Shown here: positions 58,164 through 60,000 of the stretch, in pieces
Layout: each line of letters starts with the position of its first letter
How positions within the stretch are numbered: position 1 is the stretch's first letter
Source: Liolophura sinensis
Lineage: Eukaryota > Mollusca > Polyplacophora > Chitonida > Chitonidae
Reading direction: 5' to 3'
Assembly: GCF_032854445.1 (NCBI RefSeq)
Contig: NC_088301.1
Coordinates: forward strand, 30,738,402-30,798,401
DNA: 60,000 nt
Notes under the pieces: model-generated
What the model was told of the DNA's origin: nothing
What the model saw: only the letters and a program-made list of their open reading frames with translations
The model's database searches: none
Program-made: the position numbers and the translations under genes

Positions 58164-60000
58164 CTGAAATTATATAAATTGGCGACAAAGTATTGTTTTT
58201 GCTTTTCTACTTGGGGGATAAATTTGGCCTTTATTATCTGTTTGTTGCAGTTTGATTGAAGGGCTCATTAACTAATTGCTTAATGTTTAATATTTTGATA
58301 TTTCCGGAAGTGAATGAGGTGTCATTCTCATCTTTTCGGAAATTTCCGGTCAACCGGATATCCGGAATTAATCAAGAAAATTAACTCCGTGTTAGGTTGT
58401 TACCAAATTGTTCCTGAATCTAATAGGGAAATTGTTGTTTTGTGCATGCCAATGCAGGATTTTTCAAAAAGCTATTCAACGGGACGATGTGGATAACGAT
58501 TCCTTTGTCAAGACGAATTATTGTCAGTATATGCGCTTTATCACCGGTACTCAGACTGAAGAAATGTTGCTGAGAAAACCGTACATCAACGAACCAAGTT
58601 TTGTCTGACAGCCGCAACACAGCACATCGGGTGTCAGAAGGTTTCGTCATTTCCCATATATGTTAAGAGGTCATTTAATTTGTTTTATTTCTAATGCATA
58701 AAGCAATTTGAAAGTAGACTTTACATATCAAGTCCCTATCATATAATCCGACGACATGATATTAAAAAGTTGACACGATGTAATATCGGATAAAGAGTCA
58801 CGACGTAAGGATCTGACAATGTATTAACGTATTTTGAGACGCAGAAATATTTTGTATTTACTATAAGATTAACAGGAAGAAATGTTTTTGTCATTTCGTC
58901 ATCCTGGCTGGGGAAATTGTAAGTCGCCTGAGCATATTTTGTTGCCGATTTACTCTAAGTGCTAAATATAATAATCCTTTGAGACATTTGTTTGTAGACG
59001 TCAGAAGTTATTCTTTAATAATACCAAAACTCTGTAAGAAATACACTAGTATGTGATAAACTATTAGTATGATAAATTAAATTCGTTGTCTCCTCTTCAG
59101 TCTCTTATCCCATGCAATGCTTTGTAGCTTATCATGAACAACGCCATTAATCATAAGCCCAGAATGGCTGCACATTGTTTATTTGGTGCTGCGTGATGTC
59201 TCCGGTTACAGTTGGTCCATAAATATCTGTGACGTTTTTGGATAACCTCGACGCAGTGCAAATGCCAAACCTTCACCATCCGGTTTATCGTTTCCCAGTG
59301 GCTTCACGAAATAATTAGCTGTTCTCGGTTGCCCGAGAGAATAAAAGCTTTTGTCTAAGGTAACTCAAGTGGACACCGTAAGTGCTTTAGTATCTTAACT
59401 GGAGAGGTGCGATGGAGATAGGAGGTTACAGAGTTGATAAGAGAGATAAGGATCTCTGCTTAATGGTGTAAACATGAAATTACTAAGACATAGGCATGAA
59501 AGAGTCTCAGTTTTGGAAACAACATTAAAACAAAAATATTATAAAAAATGAAAAGCATAACTGTTTCATTGTTGGTAGAACTTGTTTGTTTCTGTTATGA
59601 AAAACCATGCCTAATTGGCCTGGAATTTTTTCAGGTTAATAGAAGTTGTTGAATGTGGAATAAGCCAAAAATATTTACAGGCTTTGCGTGGAAAAGAGGT
59701 TTGTAAGAGTGCAGAGGCACCGGGAACGCTCAAATGGAAATCCAGTGAGTTCTTCTTAACGTTGCAGTTATAAAGCAATCTACCTAAGTCCTTGGCTGGT
59801 CTTGCCTGGTCTTGCAGAGAAGTCTTAAGGGTTTATTGATCCCCTATCTGGTGCACGTGCTTACTCTTGGCAACCACAAATTGATACAAGTAAAACATTA
59901 TTTAGCGAGTACAAAATGTTACCCCTACACTGAGCTTACTGAGATTTTAAAATGACATCAATTTCCAGCGCTATTTCTCGTGATAAATTGTCTCATTAAA

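Larger units (their letters stand above)
55225..60000 (-). other. Probable intron of the second EP4-like gene
   Basis: No TM1-TM6 coding sequence was seen on the minus strand up to the edge. Contains three SINE pieces. The 57540-57600 stretch has a B-box-like ggttctgggttcagccctga. Confidence 0.55.

Overview
The window is nuclear DNA of an animal, most likely a lophotrochozoan and probably a mollusc. The evidence is short exons with GT..AG introns and matched phases, an integrin alpha gene, prostanoid-type GPCR genes, and dense tRNA-derived SINEs. I cannot place the species from sequence alone. No bacterial-type operons, CRISPR or rRNA are present, and no functional tRNA gene was found.

Region 1 to 9.9 kb has no supported exon. 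It is repeat-rich DNA upstream of, or inside a long 5' intron of, the integrin gene. It holds SINE copies, (AT)n runs, a 576-bp fold-back element flanked by TTAA that sits inside an older SINE, and a second inverted-repeat element. Region 9.94 to about 27.8 kb (+) is an integrin alpha gene. I could join 19 exons in phase into 983 codons plus a stop. They run from the second part of the beta-propeller through thigh, calf-1, calf-2, the transmembrane helix and a GFFRR cytoplasmic tail. The signal peptide and first propeller blade are missing. The sequence most resembles the alpha-4/alpha-9 group (no I domain). Two of its introns carry tandem arrays built from splice-site-like units: 11 acceptor-like units at 15.25-15.9 kb, and 13 copies of an 80-bp unit containing an exon end plus donor at 23.38-24.41 kb.

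Region 27.8 to 34.8 kb is intergenic and SINE-rich. Region 34.87 to 46.27 kb (+) is a two-exon prostaglandin E2 receptor EP4-like GPCR. A 10.2-kb intron falls exactly at the end of TM6, the position known for prostanoid receptors. Its C-terminal tail shows a reading-frame conflict: the in-frame stop at 46266 is followed by a coding-looking frame shifted by +1. Region 46.9 to 54.7 kb is intergenic (SINEs, a minisatellite, a second copy of the inverted-repeat element). At 54.75-55.22 kb (-) lies the last exon of a second EP4-like receptor in tail-to-tail orientation. Its upstream exon must lie beyond 60 kb.

The integrin would act in cell-matrix or cell-cell adhesion with a beta subunit. The two GPCRs would sense prostanoid-like lipids. 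The sequence gives no sign that the genes act together.
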